From: a virus
DNA: 22,003 nucleotides
Virus record (IMG/VR): IMGVR_UViG_3300049825_000898
Span: 1 to 22,003 of that record
Strand: one strand, 5' to 3'
Shown: in pieces, positions 1 through 8,750 of the stretch
Layout: every line of letters starts with the position of its first letter
How positions within the stretch are numbered: the stretch's first letter is position 1
Made by a program: the position numbers and the translations under genes
The notes under the pieces: model-generated
Told to the model about the DNA's origin: nothing
The model's input: the letters and a program-made list of their open reading frames with translations, nothing else
Databases searched by the model: none

Positions 1-1
1 G

Positions 2-1429
2 CAGCCTCTGGAGGTGCTCGCCGATCTTGATCGGCTCAAGGTGAGCGACGAATGGTTTTTCGAGCTGCGTCATCGCGTCATCCTGCAGGCGTTGCGCAAT
101 CAGCGCGATGATGGGAAGCCGATCGATCTTATCACGCTGTCCCAACGGCTAAAAGACTACGGAAACCTCGACGGCGTGGGCGGGTATCAATACCTATCTT
201 CACTTCCCGACGCTTCGCCCAGTGCCGCGAACCTGGAATATTATGTCACCATCCTGCGTGAGAAATTCGTGGCGCGTGCCTACATTGGCTTCAGCCAGCG
301 AGCCCAGGATTCGGTACGGGCAAACCCTGGCACCCTCGACAATTGGCTGCGCCGCACCTACGACGAGTTTGATCGGCTGGCCCAGGTGCAGACTGTGGGG
401 AGCGCCGGCTCCGCCGAGATGTATCTGCCCCCAGGTGAATTTGGCGACGAACATTGGCAGCGGTGGTTTGGCAAAACCCAGGGCGTCCCAGGCTTGCCGC
501 TGCCTGCGCTGGCCTTCGGGGATTTCCCGTTCCTGATTCGGGAAGCGGAGATGACGCTGATTTTTGGTGAAACCAAGGTCGGCAAGAGTACCCTCGTCTC
601 ATACATCGCGCTACACCTGCTAAGCCACGGCTGGAAGGTGGTCTACGATTCGCGTGAGGTGCATCGGGTGGAGACGCTCAAAAAACTATGCAACCAACTT
701 TTGGGGGTTAGCCAGTTGGCGTTGACGCCTGAGAATGAGCGCCTACTGCAGCGAGCGATCACCTGGCTCCACCCCCGACTGCTAATCAACCGCACGACCG
801 GCATCAAGCATTGGCGAGACATCCTCGAGGCCTGGCAGGAGCTGGCCACCCAGGGCTACAAGCTGTTCGTTCTCGACAACCTCATGCGCATCGGCATCGA
901 GGAGGATGATTTCAATCAGCAGGCCGCCGCCGCCGCGGCGTTTGCCAACTTCTGCATTGAGACCAGCAGCCACATGTTCCTCATCAATCATACGAACAAG
1001 GCCAATGAGGGTGATTTCCGCAAGCGTTCCGGCGGCAGCGCCAAGGTGATGAACAACGTGCACAACGTCTGCAGTGTCACCCGCAACGAAAAGAAGTGGG
1101 AGAAGCTCTGGCCCTGGCTCGACCTGCTCAAGGCCGGTACCATCACGCGTGAGGAGTACGAGGCGGAGGACGACGTCAAAAAGTACAGGGGGCAATTCGA
1201 CGCCAAGTTCTACGTGCATGCCCAGCGCCTTGATGGCGCCCGGCAAAACGCGGCCCGCGAGCTCTGGTTCAAATTTGGAGTCGGCCAGTATTTCGATCAG
1301 CGCCACCCGATGCCAGCGGAGGCGGTGAACTGGCTGGACCAGTGGGCGAAAAAGCCCGTCGTGCAAAGCATGGCGGACGAAGTCGCCGCGGATTGGCCCA
1401 AAGATGCCAGCATGAGTTTGAACACTTAG
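2..1429 (+). CDS. Replicative DNA helicase, DnaB-like (5' partial)
   Basis: The encoded protein would unwind DNA at the phage replication fork. A GTG lies at 14, but the frame stays open to the window edge and the visible start falls inside the DnaB N-terminal helical domain, so the true start is probably upstream. Numbering from that GTG, residues 1-90 match the DnaB N domain (HRVILQAL, PIDLITLSQRL, SAANLEYYV, LREK). A RecA-type ATPase follows, with Walker A GETKVGKST at 185-193, a Walker B strand LFVLDN ending near D288, and an INHTNK segment at 324-329 in the position of the later helicase motifs. The 471 visible residues are about the length of a full DnaB, so only a short N-terminus is missing. 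The last 70 residues do not look like a standard DnaB tail. The next gene starts 21 bases downstream. Family assignment is firm; the phage role is inferred from context. Confidence 0.85.
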   Translation, partial: QPLEVLADLDRLKVSDEWFFELRHRVILQALRNQRDDGKPIDLITLSQRLKDYGNLDGVGGYQYLSSLPDASPSAANLEYYVTILREKFVARAYIGFSQRAQDSVRANPGTLDNWLRRTYDEFDRLAQVQTVGSAGSAEMYLPPGEFGDEHWQRWFGKTQGVPGLPLPALAFGDFPFLIREAEMTLIFGETKVGKSTLVSYIALHLLSHGWKVVYDSREVHRVETLKKLCNQLLGVSQLALTPENERLLQRAITWLHPRLLINRTTGIKHWRDILEAWQELATQGYKLFVLDNLMRIGIEEDDFNQQAAAAAAFANFCIETSSHMFLINHTNKANEGDFRKRSGGSAKVMNNVHNVCSVTRNEKKWEKLWPWLDLLKAGTITREEYEAEDDVKKYRGQFDAKFYVHAQRLDGARQNAARELWFKFGVGQYFDQRHPMPAEAVNWLDQWAKKPVVQSMADEVAADWPKDASMSLNT

Positions 1430-1450
1430 ACCTCAACCATCGATCCGTAT

Positions 1451-2323
1451 ATGCCTCACTACGTTGTCATCTATCACCGGGCCGACTTCGACGGCCTGTT
1501 CAGCCGGGAGATTGCCCGGCGCGCGTTGCCGTCTGCCGAACTCATCGGCTGGGATTACGGCGATCCCATTCCCGTGATCCCACCGAGCGCGTTGCTCTAC
1601 ATGATCGACATCTCGATCGCCGGGCTCATGGACCACCCGAATCTCACCTGGATCGATCATCACAAGACCGCCATCGATCAGTGGGCGGCCGGCAAGAACG
1701 GCGAAGGAATCACCGGCCTGCACGTCGACGGTGTCGCCGCCTGCCGGTTGGCGTGGCAATGGTTCTTTGGGGTCGAAGATGGCTTCGCGGCCGCCATTCC
1801 GAAGGAGAATTACACCGATCGCCTGGTGATTGAGCCGATGGCCGTGCGCCTGGCTGGAGAGTACGACGTCTGGGACAAGCGCGATCCGGATGCCGACCTG
1901 TTCCAGCACGGGCTGCGCGCTCAGGAGTTGACTGATGCTATTTGGGACGAGCTGCTCGATGGCTCAAGGACTGATCGCGTGGCGGAATTGCTCGAACGCG
2001 GTCGCTACCTGCAATACGCCCAGCAACAGCAAGACGCCTCCATCATCAAGCGGAACGGTTTTACCGTCGTGTGGGAAGGCCTGCGATTCCTGGCGTGCAA
2101 TGCGTCGCGATACAATAGCCACCTCTTCACGGCGGCCATTCAGCCCGAACACGAGGCATTGCTCGGCTTCAACTGGACCGGCCGGCGCTGGAGGGTCTCG
2201 CTCTACGGCGCGCCGCTGCGGCCCGATCTGGATCTGTCCGGGATCGCCAGGAAATACGGCGGCGGTGGACACCGCCAGGCCTGCGGCTTTGAAGTGGACG
2301 ACCTGCCGTTCTCGCTCACGTGA
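1451..2323 (+). CDS. DHH/DHHA1-family phosphoesterase
   Basis: This is a 290-residue manganese-type phosphoesterase of the DHH superfamily, which includes NrnA nanoRNases, RecJ and c-di-AMP phosphodiesterases. Metal-binding motifs are visible in order: HRADFDG at 9-15, an Asp in MIDIS near residue 53, and the signature DHH at 69-71. The C-terminal DHHA1 substrate-binding domain ends with GGGGHRQACGF starting at residue 270, which normally grips the nucleotide substrate. No signal peptide or membrane segment is seen, so it should be cytoplasmic. It sits between the helicase and the terminase and shares a 4-base GTGA overlap with the terminase, so it is probably cotranslated. Plausible jobs are recycling short RNA/DNA oligonucleotides during replication, or destroying nucleotide signals; the sequence alone does not decide. 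ATG 1451 lacks a clear Shine-Dalgarno. Confidence 0.88.
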   Translation: MPHYVVIYHRADFDGLFSREIARRALPSAELIGWDYGDPIPVIPPSALLYMIDISIAGLMDHPNLTWIDHHKTAIDQWAAGKNGEGITGLHVDGVAACRLAWQWFFGVEDGFAAAIPKENYTDRLVIEPMAVRLAGEYDVWDKRDPDADLFQHGLRAQELTDAIWDELLDGSRTDRVAELLERGRYLQYAQQQQDASIIKRNGFTVVWEGLRFLACNASRYNSHLFTAAIQPEHEALLGFNWTGRRWRVSLYGAPLRPDLDLSGIARKYGGGGHRQACGFEVDDLPFSLT

Positions 2324-4263
2324 CCACTTTCCCCCTCCCGACACGGCCGGCGCCGCATCCGATCCTTCCGGGGTTCACTCCGGACCAGATCGACGCGCTC
2401 TTGGCCACGCCGGAGGGGGCGGGACAGTACGTCCGCTGGGTCAATGCCCACAACGAGCGCTTGCTTCTGGCGCAGGCCGATCCGCTTTACCACGGCCTCG
2501 CCCTGGACTGCTGGAAGATTGCGGACGAGCAGTTGGCGGATCCGGATGTCGACCTCCAAATTAACTTCGGCTGGAATCGCGGCGGAGGCAAGACGCACCG
2601 CGCCCTCAAGCTCCTGTGCGAAGCGGCTCTTGAATATCCCGCCCACGGCTCCTCGGGCTACCTTGTTCTGGGCGAGACCGAGGACAGCCTCAAATTCGTC
2701 CAGATGCCGGCCGTGTGGATGTTTCTACGCAAGTACATCGAACACCTCAATGGCCGGCAGAAGGGGCCCTATCGGGTCACCCACAAGCCCGGCACCGGAT
2801 TCACGGAAGGCTTGGTGATCATTCCCAGCGGACCCGTTCGGGAGGCCGACGGCACCATTACGGCCTGGCGCAGCACCTCCAACATTTGGTTCGACACCTA
2901 CAAGGGCGACCCCGGCAAGTATGAGGGGCGCGAGTTTGGCGGCCGCCTGCCGATTGTCGGGCGCACGGCCCGCGAGAAGGCGATCGTGCAGCTGTCCAAA
3001 CGTCCGGACGGATCGCTGGTGCAGAACGTCGGGGTCGTAGCGGATGAAGGCCTCGCCTTGAACTGGCTGCGCATGGTTAAACGCCGCGCGCCCTACCGCC
3101 AGGCCAAAGTGATCTGGGCCTACACTCCCATCAAAGGGATCACGCCAGCGATCAAAGAAGCAGTGGGTGTGCTCCAGGTCGAGTCCAGCGCGCCGGCGGA
3201 TCGCCACGTGACGTTTCGCAATTTCGTGGCGGACGTGCCCGGCTGTCCGCGGGGGCACATGCCGATCGCCGGCCGCTGCACCATGCCGGGGGCCAAGGCT
3301 GTCTATTTCCATATCGATCCCCAGGCGTTCAACGACTACTTCCGCATCGTTGCAGCGGATTGCCAGGGCAAGGACCAGCGGTACGTGGAGCGGATCGCGT
3401 TCGGATATTCGCGCGACACCGTGGATCGGCAGTTCGGAAATTTTGGCGGCCACAACATCGTCAAGCCGGAGCACCTGCCCGCGGCGGGGACGAACTACAT
3501 GATCTGCGATCCGGCGGACGTGCGACCTACGTTCACCATCTGGGTCCGGGTGGTGGCAGGCCTCGAGCCGGACAAGCCGGAGTATTGGATTTATCGCGAC
3601 TGGCCGGACGCGGCGACCTTTGGTGAGTGGGCGGTGCCCACGGAGCGCGAGGTTAACGAGGACACCCGGCGGGGCTGGGACGGCGACAAGGGCCCAGCGC
3701 AGGCCAATCCGGACCTCGGTTATGCCGGCCAGAAGCGCGTCTGGCTGCTGGCGGAGACGGTCCAGCCAACCGGCCGTGCGGAGCGGGATCCGTATCGCCG
3801 CACTCTCCAGGCGGCGGCCGCGGGCGCGGGCGCTGCTCTACGGCGAGAAACAATTTTCGAGCGGATTGTCGATTCCAGGTTTGGTCCACGGTTACATCAG
3901 ACGGAACACGGAATGACCTGCTGGACCTGGGAAATGGAAAAGGACCACACCGATCCGGCGAGCGGCGATTCGCTCGAGCCGATGAGTTTTCGGATGGCTG
4001 ACGGGAGCGCCATCGACCTGCATGCGATCAAGGAGTTGCTCGAATATCAACGCAACGACCAGGGCCAGATCAGTCGTCCACCGCGCCTGTTCGTGTGTGA
4101 GGACTGTCAGCAAGTGATTTGGGCGCTGAGCAATTACACCGGAAAGGCCGGCGAGGCGGGCGCCTCGAAGGATGTGATCGACACCATCCGCTATATGGCG
4201 GGCGCGCAGTTGATCCCAGTCGGCGGTGACACATTTAGCAGCCGCGGGGGAGGGAGCTATTGA
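2320..4263 (+). CDS. terL: Terminase large subunit
   Basis: This 647-residue protein is the DNA-packaging motor: an ATPase that pumps DNA into the prohead plus a nuclease that cuts concatemers. The N-terminal ATPase has a Walker A-like loop GWNRGGGKTHR (84-94), a Walker B VVADE (239-243) with the catalytic Glu, and a coupling motif AYTPIKG (267-273). The RNase H-like nuclease begins near residue 390 with YMICDPAD, supplying Asp397 or Asp400, and ends with DVIDTIRYMAG, supplying Asp618 and Asp621. Length is in the upper-normal range. A Cys/His-rich stretch CPRGHMPIAGRC (309-320) in the linker is unusual and might bind a metal. The GTG start overlaps the preceding stop. No small terminase subunit gene is recognisable nearby. 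Confidence 0.9.
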   Translation: MTTFPLPTRPAPHPILPGFTPDQIDALLATPEGAGQYVRWVNAHNERLLLAQADPLYHGLALDCWKIADEQLADPDVDLQINFGWNRGGGKTHRALKLLCEAALEYPAHGSSGYLVLGETEDSLKFVQMPAVWMFLRKYIEHLNGRQKGPYRVTHKPGTGFTEGLVIIPSGPVREADGTITAWRSTSNIWFDTYKGDPGKYEGREFGGRLPIVGRTAREKAIVQLSKRPDGSLVQNVGVVADEGLALNWLRMVKRRAPYRQAKVIWAYTPIKGITPAIKEAVGVLQVESSAPADRHVTFRNFVADVPGCPRGHMPIAGRCTMPGAKAVYFHIDPQAFNDYFRIVAADCQGKDQRYVERIAFGYSRDTVDRQFGNFGGHNIVKPEHLPAAGTNYMICDPADVRPTFTIWVRVVAGLEPDKPEYWIYRDWPDAATFGEWAVPTEREVNEDTRRGWDGDKGPAQANPDLGYAGQKRVWLLAETVQPTGRAERDPYRRTLQAAAAGAGAALRRETIFERIVDSRFGPRLHQTEHGMTCWTWEMEKDHTDPASGDSLEPMSFRMADGSAIDLHAIKELLEYQRNDQGQISRPPRLFVCEDCQQVIWALSNYTGKAGEAGASKDVIDTIRYMAGAQLIPVGGDTFSSRGGGSY

Positions 4264-4908
4264 ATGGATAGGCCGATAATTTTCTCCGGTTCAATGATCC
4301 GCGCCATTCTGGATGGCCGTAAAATTCAGACGCGTCGGACCATTAAACACGACCAACAATTTTGGGAGCACGGCGGCTACCGGCCTTGCTTGATGGAAGA
4401 CGGGGTGAAGTGGACATTCCTCGACCGGGAGACGGGGCTGTACGCAAAGTACGCTCCGCAATTCAAGTGTCCGTATGGTGCGCCTGGGGATCGGTTATGG
4501 GTGCGCGAGACGTGGGGCCCGTGTGACGGTGGTTTCTGTTACGCAGCCGACGAGGGTGTTCGGTGGAGAGACGTAAAACCAGATGACGGGCGGTGGCATT
4601 CATCAATCCACATGCCACGGGAGTTCTCTCGAATTACGCTTGAGATCGTCGCTGTTCGCGTCGAGCGGGTTTCAGACATCAGCGAGGATGATGCGATCGC
4701 GGAGGGCGTGGAAGAGATCCGCCCATTGCCGTCAATCCGTGGTGCAACGAAAGGCCGGGGATGGCGTGACTATGGTATCGGGGTTGGATTTCACCAAGCG
4801 CGCCAAAGCTTTCACTCGCTGTGGAACACCATCAACAAGGCCCGCGGTTTTGGCTGGGACCAAAATCCGTGGGTTTGGGTCATCACCTTCAAACGCGCCG
4901 CGCCATGA
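4264..4908 (+). CDS. ASCH-like phage protein
   Basis: This 214-residue protein belongs to a family common in phage genomes, often annotated as ASCH-domain or 'morphogenetic' protein. Characteristic segments are PIIFSGSMIRAILDGRKIQTRR (within residues 4-25), CPYGAPGDRLWVRETW (69-84), the MPR...SRITLEI strand (117-128), VERVSDISEDDAIAEGV (133-149) and the C-terminal LWNTIN...WDQNPWVWVI block (186-207). ASCH domains resemble PUA folds and are suspected RNA or modified-nucleotide binders; the family's true role in phages is not settled. The gene follows the terminase stop with no gap, and a GGGAGGGAG stretch about 10 bases upstream gives it one of the few good Shine-Dalgarno sequences here. Its stop overlaps the next ATG by four bases, suggesting translational coupling. 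Confidence 0.8.
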   Translation: MDRPIIFSGSMIRAILDGRKIQTRRTIKHDQQFWEHGGYRPCLMEDGVKWTFLDRETGLYAKYAPQFKCPYGAPGDRLWVRETWGPCDGGFCYAADEGVRWRDVKPDDGRWHSSIHMPREFSRITLEIVAVRVERVSDISEDDAIAEGVEEIRPLPSIRGATKGRGWRDYGIGVGFHQARQSFHSLWNTINKARGFGWDQNPWVWVITFKRAAP

Positions 4909-5243
4909 CCCACCAACAGCTGCATTCGATCATGGCTGACCCACGAACCCGCGCCGAAGCGATCGCGGATCCGGCGTTGCTGCCGGCGTTGCCGCAAACG
5001 ATCGATATGATCCAGGCGCTGCCGCTGCAGTTGGCCCCGTTCCAGGCCCGGTGGCTGCTCGGCAATTGCTCGGACGAAGTCCTCAAAGCGTTTCGCGAGC
5101 TCTACCCACAGATTGTCGTGCAGCGGTTTGGGCGCGGAAATGGCACCCGCTATCGCTACAGCAAATGCATTCTCTGTCGAGTGAGCAAGGTGCCCGTCGA
5201 GGTTGAGTCCCAGACCTCGACCTCCGCCAAGATACGCCCATGA
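4905..5243 (+). CDS. Small protein of unknown function
   Basis: I do not recognise this 112-residue protein. The start at ATG 4905 is chosen because it makes an ATGA overlap with the stop of the preceding gene; an earlier in-frame ATG at 4821 would overlap that gene heavily. The protein is mostly helical in appearance (residues 1-75, Leu/Ala-rich), followed by a basic stretch with GRGNGTRYRYSK near residue 80 and a Cys pair CILC. Such a helical plus basic layout could suit nucleic-acid binding, for example as a small packaging component, but this is speculative. It ends in another ATGA overlap with the next gene, so it is part of the terminase-portal operon. Confidence 0.6.
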   Translation: MTHQQLHSIMADPRTRAEAIADPALLPALPQTIDMIQALPLQLAPFQARWLLGNCSDEVLKAFRELYPQIVVQRFGRGNGTRYRYSKCILCRVSKVPVEVESQTSTSAKIRP

Positions 5244-5629
5244 CTACGACCGAAATCTCCCGTACCCAAACCCTCATCCATTTGCGGGAATCGATCGAGC
5301 ACTGGAACCGCCTGGCCACGGGCACGACTCTCGTTGGCGAGACTCATTACAGCGCGAGCTGCGCGCTGTGCGGGCTTTTCTGCCAGCGGCTGGATGATGC
5401 CAATGCCTGCATCGGGTGTCCGGTCATGGCCAAAACGGGCCGACGTGGGTGTGGAGGTACTCCATGGCATGACGTGGAGGAGTCCTACCAAGCGGGTGGG
5501 TTTGACTCGCCCGAATCGCCCGAATTCCGACGCGCTGCTGCGCAAATGCGCGATTGGCTGCAGCAGCTCTTGAATGATCTCCTGTCCTTTGAATCGGCAT
5601 CCATCCCAACCCAACTGACCGCATCCTAG
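5240..5629 (+). CDS. Small Cys-rich, zinc-ribbon-like protein
   Basis: This 129-residue protein has no function that I can name. Its clearest feature is a cysteine cluster: Cys41-x2-Cys44-x3-Cys48, then Cys57-x2-Cys60 and Cys71. Two CxxC knuckles separated by about a dozen residues are typical of a small zinc ribbon. Residues 8-26 and 94-118 look helical; the C-terminal helix is amphipathic. It is joined to the preceding gene by an ATGA overlap and stops three bases before the portal gene. Comparable small Cys-rich proteins of unknown role occur in many phage late operons, so a structural zinc site is more likely than catalysis. Confidence 0.6.
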   Translation: MTTTEISRTQTLIHLRESIEHWNRLATGTTLVGETHYSASCALCGLFCQRLDDANACIGCPVMAKTGRRGCGGTPWHDVEESYQAGGFDSPESPEFRRAAAQMRDWLQQLLNDLLSFESASIPTQLTAS

Positions 5630-5632
5630 ACT

Positions 5633-7897
5633 ATGAACACTGCCGAACGCTCCGCCGAAATCCCCGCCCAGGGCAACCCTCAGGCGGCGCCGAATGTCCC
5701 TGCCCTGATCAACGCCTTCCAGACCTGCTCGCCGTGGTCCCGCAATGGCTGGAATCGCGTGCGCACCAATGAGGACGTGCGCTTCCTCCGCTGGCCCAGC
5801 CAGAACGCCGAATGCAAGAAGACGGGCACACGAGATAAGCCGCCGTTTCCGTGGGAAGGCGCCAGCGACCAGAAGTGCCCCGTGGCGGATGACATCGTGA
5901 ACTCGATCGTGGACCACCTCGTGACCGCCTTCTGGCGTGCCTGGATGACGCCCAAAGCCGGCAGCCACGCGGTGAGCAACTACGCCGTGAAGCTGCTCGA
6001 TTACGTCGTCAACACCTGGCGGACGGATCACCTCGAGGAGCAGGTCGAGCTGGCGGCCAACTACCTCTACACCTACGGCTGGGTAGCCCTGCATCCCTGC
6101 TGGGACTTCGAGTTGAGCTTGGAGCAGCGCACGATCACTCTGGCCCAGTTGGCGGGCGTCGCCGAAACGCTGTCCAGACGTTTGGAAGGGCAGTCGGACA
6201 GCGTGCCGGAGGCGTTGCTGGGCTTGGTTCACCTGCCGGTGCTCATCGCGGATGCCAGCCGCGAGGCGCTGGCCATGGAGGCGTTGGATCTGGCGTGGCA
6301 GGCGTATGGCCTGCAGCAGCTCGGGCGGAGTGACATCAGCCTGCCGCCCCTGTCCACGGCCACGCTCCGTCGGGCGGTGCGGGATCTGCGGGCCCACGAG
6401 CAGGCAGACGTGCCCGTCCCCTACGTGTGCAAGGATCACCCGTCCCTCTACGCGCTCAAGCCCTGGGAAGAATTCCTGCTGCCTGGCAATGCCACCGACG
6501 TCGATCGCGTGCCCTGTTTTCAAGTCGATTGGCTCAGTGAAGTCGAGCTGCGCGCCAAGCAGCGCACGGAGGGCTGGGATCCCGGCTGGATCGGCGAGGC
6601 CCTCAAGCACAAGGGCAAGCTGTCGGCCTGGAGCCTGGGCACCACCGTGAACCGGCAGCCGGACGCAAGCATCAGCGCCGCCATGAGCGGGACTGGGCTC
6701 GAGAGCATTTACGAGCCGGCCACCACGCCCCATGAGCTCATTGAGATCGTCTATGCCGTCTATCGCATGGTCGACGACGATGGGGTGCCCGGCGTCTACC
6801 TGACCGTGCTGCATCCTGCCATCGGAAGGGCGGGAGATTCTAGCGTGAGCAAGGCGAGCAACCATGCCTGGCACGGCCTCCTCAAAGACGCCAGAGGCCG
6901 TGTGCCCTACGTGGTGGGCAAGCGGGAGCACGTGGCCCGGACCATCACGAGCAGCCGCGGCGTGCCAGAGATCTGCCAGAGTTGGCAGCGGATGACCAAG
7001 ATCCAGGTGGATGGCGCCATGGATTGGACGAGCATCGGGGTGCTCCCGCCAATCAACGAGTACGCCACGGCCATCAAAACGAACTACAAGTACGGACCGG
7101 CCGTGCGCAACACGGTGCAGCAGGGCAAAGAGCCGACGTTCATGCAGATCCCTGGGCAGGGTGTGCCGGTGGCGTTTGAGATGCTGGACCGGATTGAGAT
7201 GTGGGTCGATCGCTACTTCGGCCGGCGGAACACCAAGCTCCCGAACGAGGAGGCGGACGTGCGCATGCAAAAGAAGGTGAACTCCTTTCTGCTGCTGATG
7301 ACCCGCGCTCTTCTGCGCTCCATCGACCAATGCCAGGCACGCATGCCGGACGCTAAATTCGCCGAGATCACCGGAGCGCCGCCGGGCTGGCTCGAATCCA
7401 ATCGCGGCCAACCTGGTCTGCTGAGCGCCCGGCTGGAGTGCGACATCCGCGAGCTCAATCCGGAGTACGTGGCCGCGATGCTCAAAACAGTCAATGAAGC
7501 CGTGATCCCGCAAGATGTGAACGGCATGACCAATCGGGCGGCCTGGACCCGCGCGCAATGGCAAATGATCAATCCTCGCCTGGCGCGCAGCGTGGTCGTG
7601 GACGCCGGCGATGCCAGCGAACAGATGTTCGAGAAAGTGAAGAGTGACGTGGCGCTGATGTTTGTGGGCCAGGAGGCAAAGTACGTCGAGAACGATCCCA
7701 GCGCCAAGGCGAAGGTGGGCTACGTCCAGCAAATCCTCCAAGCCAACCCCAATTACACCGCCGCTCTGCAAAATAATGCCCGCTTTCGGGAGTTGCTCGA
7801 GAAGTATGTGACCAACCTCCAGTTCAGCATCACCCAGGATCAAAATAAGATGGTCGGGCGAGTCGGTGTGCAGCCCGATTCCATGGAGAACGCATGA
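5633..7897 (+). CDS. Portal protein (P22-like)
   Basis: This 754-residue protein should form the dodecameric portal ring through which DNA enters and leaves the head and to which the terminase and tail dock. The best signature is the N-terminal block around residues 70-95, PPFPWEGASDQ followed by VADDIVNSIVDHL, which is typical of large P22-type portals, preceded by a VRFLRWP segment. Size, position after terL and placement before scaffold and capsid agree. Residues 150-245 are a Leu/Ala-rich region that may be an insertion relative to simpler portals. The C-terminal 100 residues are helical (VGYVQQILQANPNY), as in portal crown or barrel regions. ATG 5633 has no visible Shine-Dalgarno. The 3' end overlaps the next gene by four bases. 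Assignment rests on family resemblance plus gene order. Confidence 0.85.
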   Translation: MNTAERSAEIPAQGNPQAAPNVPALINAFQTCSPWSRNGWNRVRTNEDVRFLRWPSQNAECKKTGTRDKPPFPWEGASDQKCPVADDIVNSIVDHLVTAFWRAWMTPKAGSHAVSNYAVKLLDYVVNTWRTDHLEEQVELAANYLYTYGWVALHPCWDFELSLEQRTITLAQLAGVAETLSRRLEGQSDSVPEALLGLVHLPVLIADASREALAMEALDLAWQAYGLQQLGRSDISLPPLSTATLRRAVRDLRAHEQADVPVPYVCKDHPSLYALKPWEEFLLPGNATDVDRVPCFQVDWLSEVELRAKQRTEGWDPGWIGEALKHKGKLSAWSLGTTVNRQPDASISAAMSGTGLESIYEPATTPHELIEIVYAVYRMVDDDGVPGVYLTVLHPAIGRAGDSSVSKASNHAWHGLLKDARGRVPYVVGKREHVARTITSSRGVPEICQSWQRMTKIQVDGAMDWTSIGVLPPINEYATAIKTNYKYGPAVRNTVQQGKEPTFMQIPGQGVPVAFEMLDRIEMWVDRYFGRRNTKLPNEEADVRMQKKVNSFLLLMTRALLRSIDQCQARMPDAKFAEITGAPPGWLESNRGQPGLLSARLECDIRELNPEYVAAMLKTVNEAVIPQDVNGMTNRAAWTRAQWQMINPRLARSVVVDAGDASEQMFEKVKSDVALMFVGQEAKYVENDPSAKAKVGYVQQILQANPNYTAALQNNARFRELLEKYVTNLQFSITQDQNKMVGRVGVQPDSMENA

Positions 7898-8361
7898 ACT
7901 GGAAATTGTGGCAATGGCCGGCCCGTTGCGCTGCGGAGCTCAATGCCATCTGCGCCCAGCGGGACCGTTACATGAAGGAGCGGGATACGTGGCGCCGTGC
8001 CGCCATTGAGTCCGGGGAGGAGAACTCCCGGCTCGAGCAGCGATTGCGCGAGCGGGATGCCGTGATCGCCGATCTCCAAAAGCAAATGGGCTGGCGAAGG
8101 GTCCCCCGCGTCGCCCCGGAAACCGATCAGCAACTCCTATCCGCGCTGGCCGTCGTGGACGATACCACGCCTTTGTGGCGGGCCGTCCATCAATTGATCG
8201 ACCTGCACGACTGCGAGGAGATGGAAGCGCTCTTGCGACCTGGCTTGGACGATCAGGCCCGCCATTACAATGCCGGCCGCGTGGCCGTGCTCACGGACCT
8301 GCGTTTCAGTCTGGTGCAAAAGTGGCGAGAGGCTCAACGGGTTAATCAGGAGACGCAATGA
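7894..8361 (+). CDS. Coiled-coil protein of unknown function
   Basis: This 155-residue protein starts with an ATGA overlap on the portal stop, and a GGAG sequence lies about seven bases upstream. Residues 16-68 form a charged, heptad-like helix rich in Glu and Arg, which suggests a coiled coil. The remaining half is helical with a pattern of Leu and Trp (LWRAVHQLIDLHDCEEMEAL). No enzyme motif or signal peptide is visible. Between portal and scaffold genes phages often place small head-assembly or accessory proteins, so a minor structural or assembly role is a reasonable guess, but nothing in the sequence proves it. Confidence 0.6.
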   Translation: MNWKLWQWPARCAAELNAICAQRDRYMKERDTWRRAAIESGEENSRLEQRLRERDAVIADLQKQMGWRRVPRVAPETDQQLLSALAVVDDTTPLWRAVHQLIDLHDCEEMEALLRPGLDDQARHYNAGRVAVLTDLRFSLVQKWREAQRVNQETQ

Positions 8362-8630
8362 GCGCCATCGACTTCGCCATCGCGTACCGTAACTGGCTGG
8401 AGAGGCGCGCCCCAACCAGAGTCGAACCGCGGGAGCCAATCCCGGATGAGCATGGTCTGCCCGCCGTCCGCGACGCGATGGGCTGCCGCATCGGCGAGCA
8501 TCTGCTGGCGGAACCTCTCCGCCTGGCCGTGCGGTTGGACTGGGAGGCGGACGTGCTGGCCAAAGTCCGAGCAGGCTCCGGCCTCTGGAATGCGTCAAAA
8601 CATCGCCGGAACCGGACGACAAGTGCGTAA
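8358..8630 (+). CDS. Small protein of unknown function
   Basis: This 90-residue protein begins in an ATGA overlap with the preceding gene, and an AGGAG sequence at about 8348-8352 provides a convincing ribosome site. It is rich in Arg, Ala and Glu, with no membrane segment, signal peptide or recognised motif. It ends in a basic tail (SKHRRNRTTSA). It is the last gene of the packaging-portal operon; the longest non-coding stretch of the window follows directly. Coding status is supported by the overlap and ribosome site more than by any homology I can recall. Confidence 0.55.
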   Translation: MSAIDFAIAYRNWLERRAPTRVEPREPIPDEHGLPAVRDAMGCRIGEHLLAEPLRLAVRLDWEADVLAKVRAGSGLWNASKHRRNRTTSA

Positions 8631-8714
8631 ATCTTAGGGAAAATGACGCCTAACTGCCTTCTCAGCGAAAAAGACATCTCCGTGTCTTAGGAAACTCGCA
8701 TTTCGCACTCCGTT

Positions 8715-8750
8715 AAGTGCCATTTAGTGCCATGGAGTGCCATTGAGTGG
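8715..8750. repeat. 10-bp tandem repeat, AGTGCCAT core
   Basis: Three consecutive 10-base units read AAGTGCCATT, TAGTGCCATG and GAGTGCCATT, followed by a partial unit GAGTGG. The core AGTGCCAT is identical in all three; only the bases flanking it change. A period of one DNA helical turn places each copy on the same face of the helix, which is what would be expected for cooperative binding of a regulator. A stray GCACT lies just upstream in inverse orientation. It could also be a simple slippage repeat. Confidence 0.75.

Noticed and set aside
5156-7843. An 895-codon open frame on the minus strand opposite the portal gene
   Set aside because: It runs opposite a clear portal gene in GC-rich codons; such GC3-biased genes create long antisense frames. 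The translation is His/Arg/Leu-rich without any recognisable domain.
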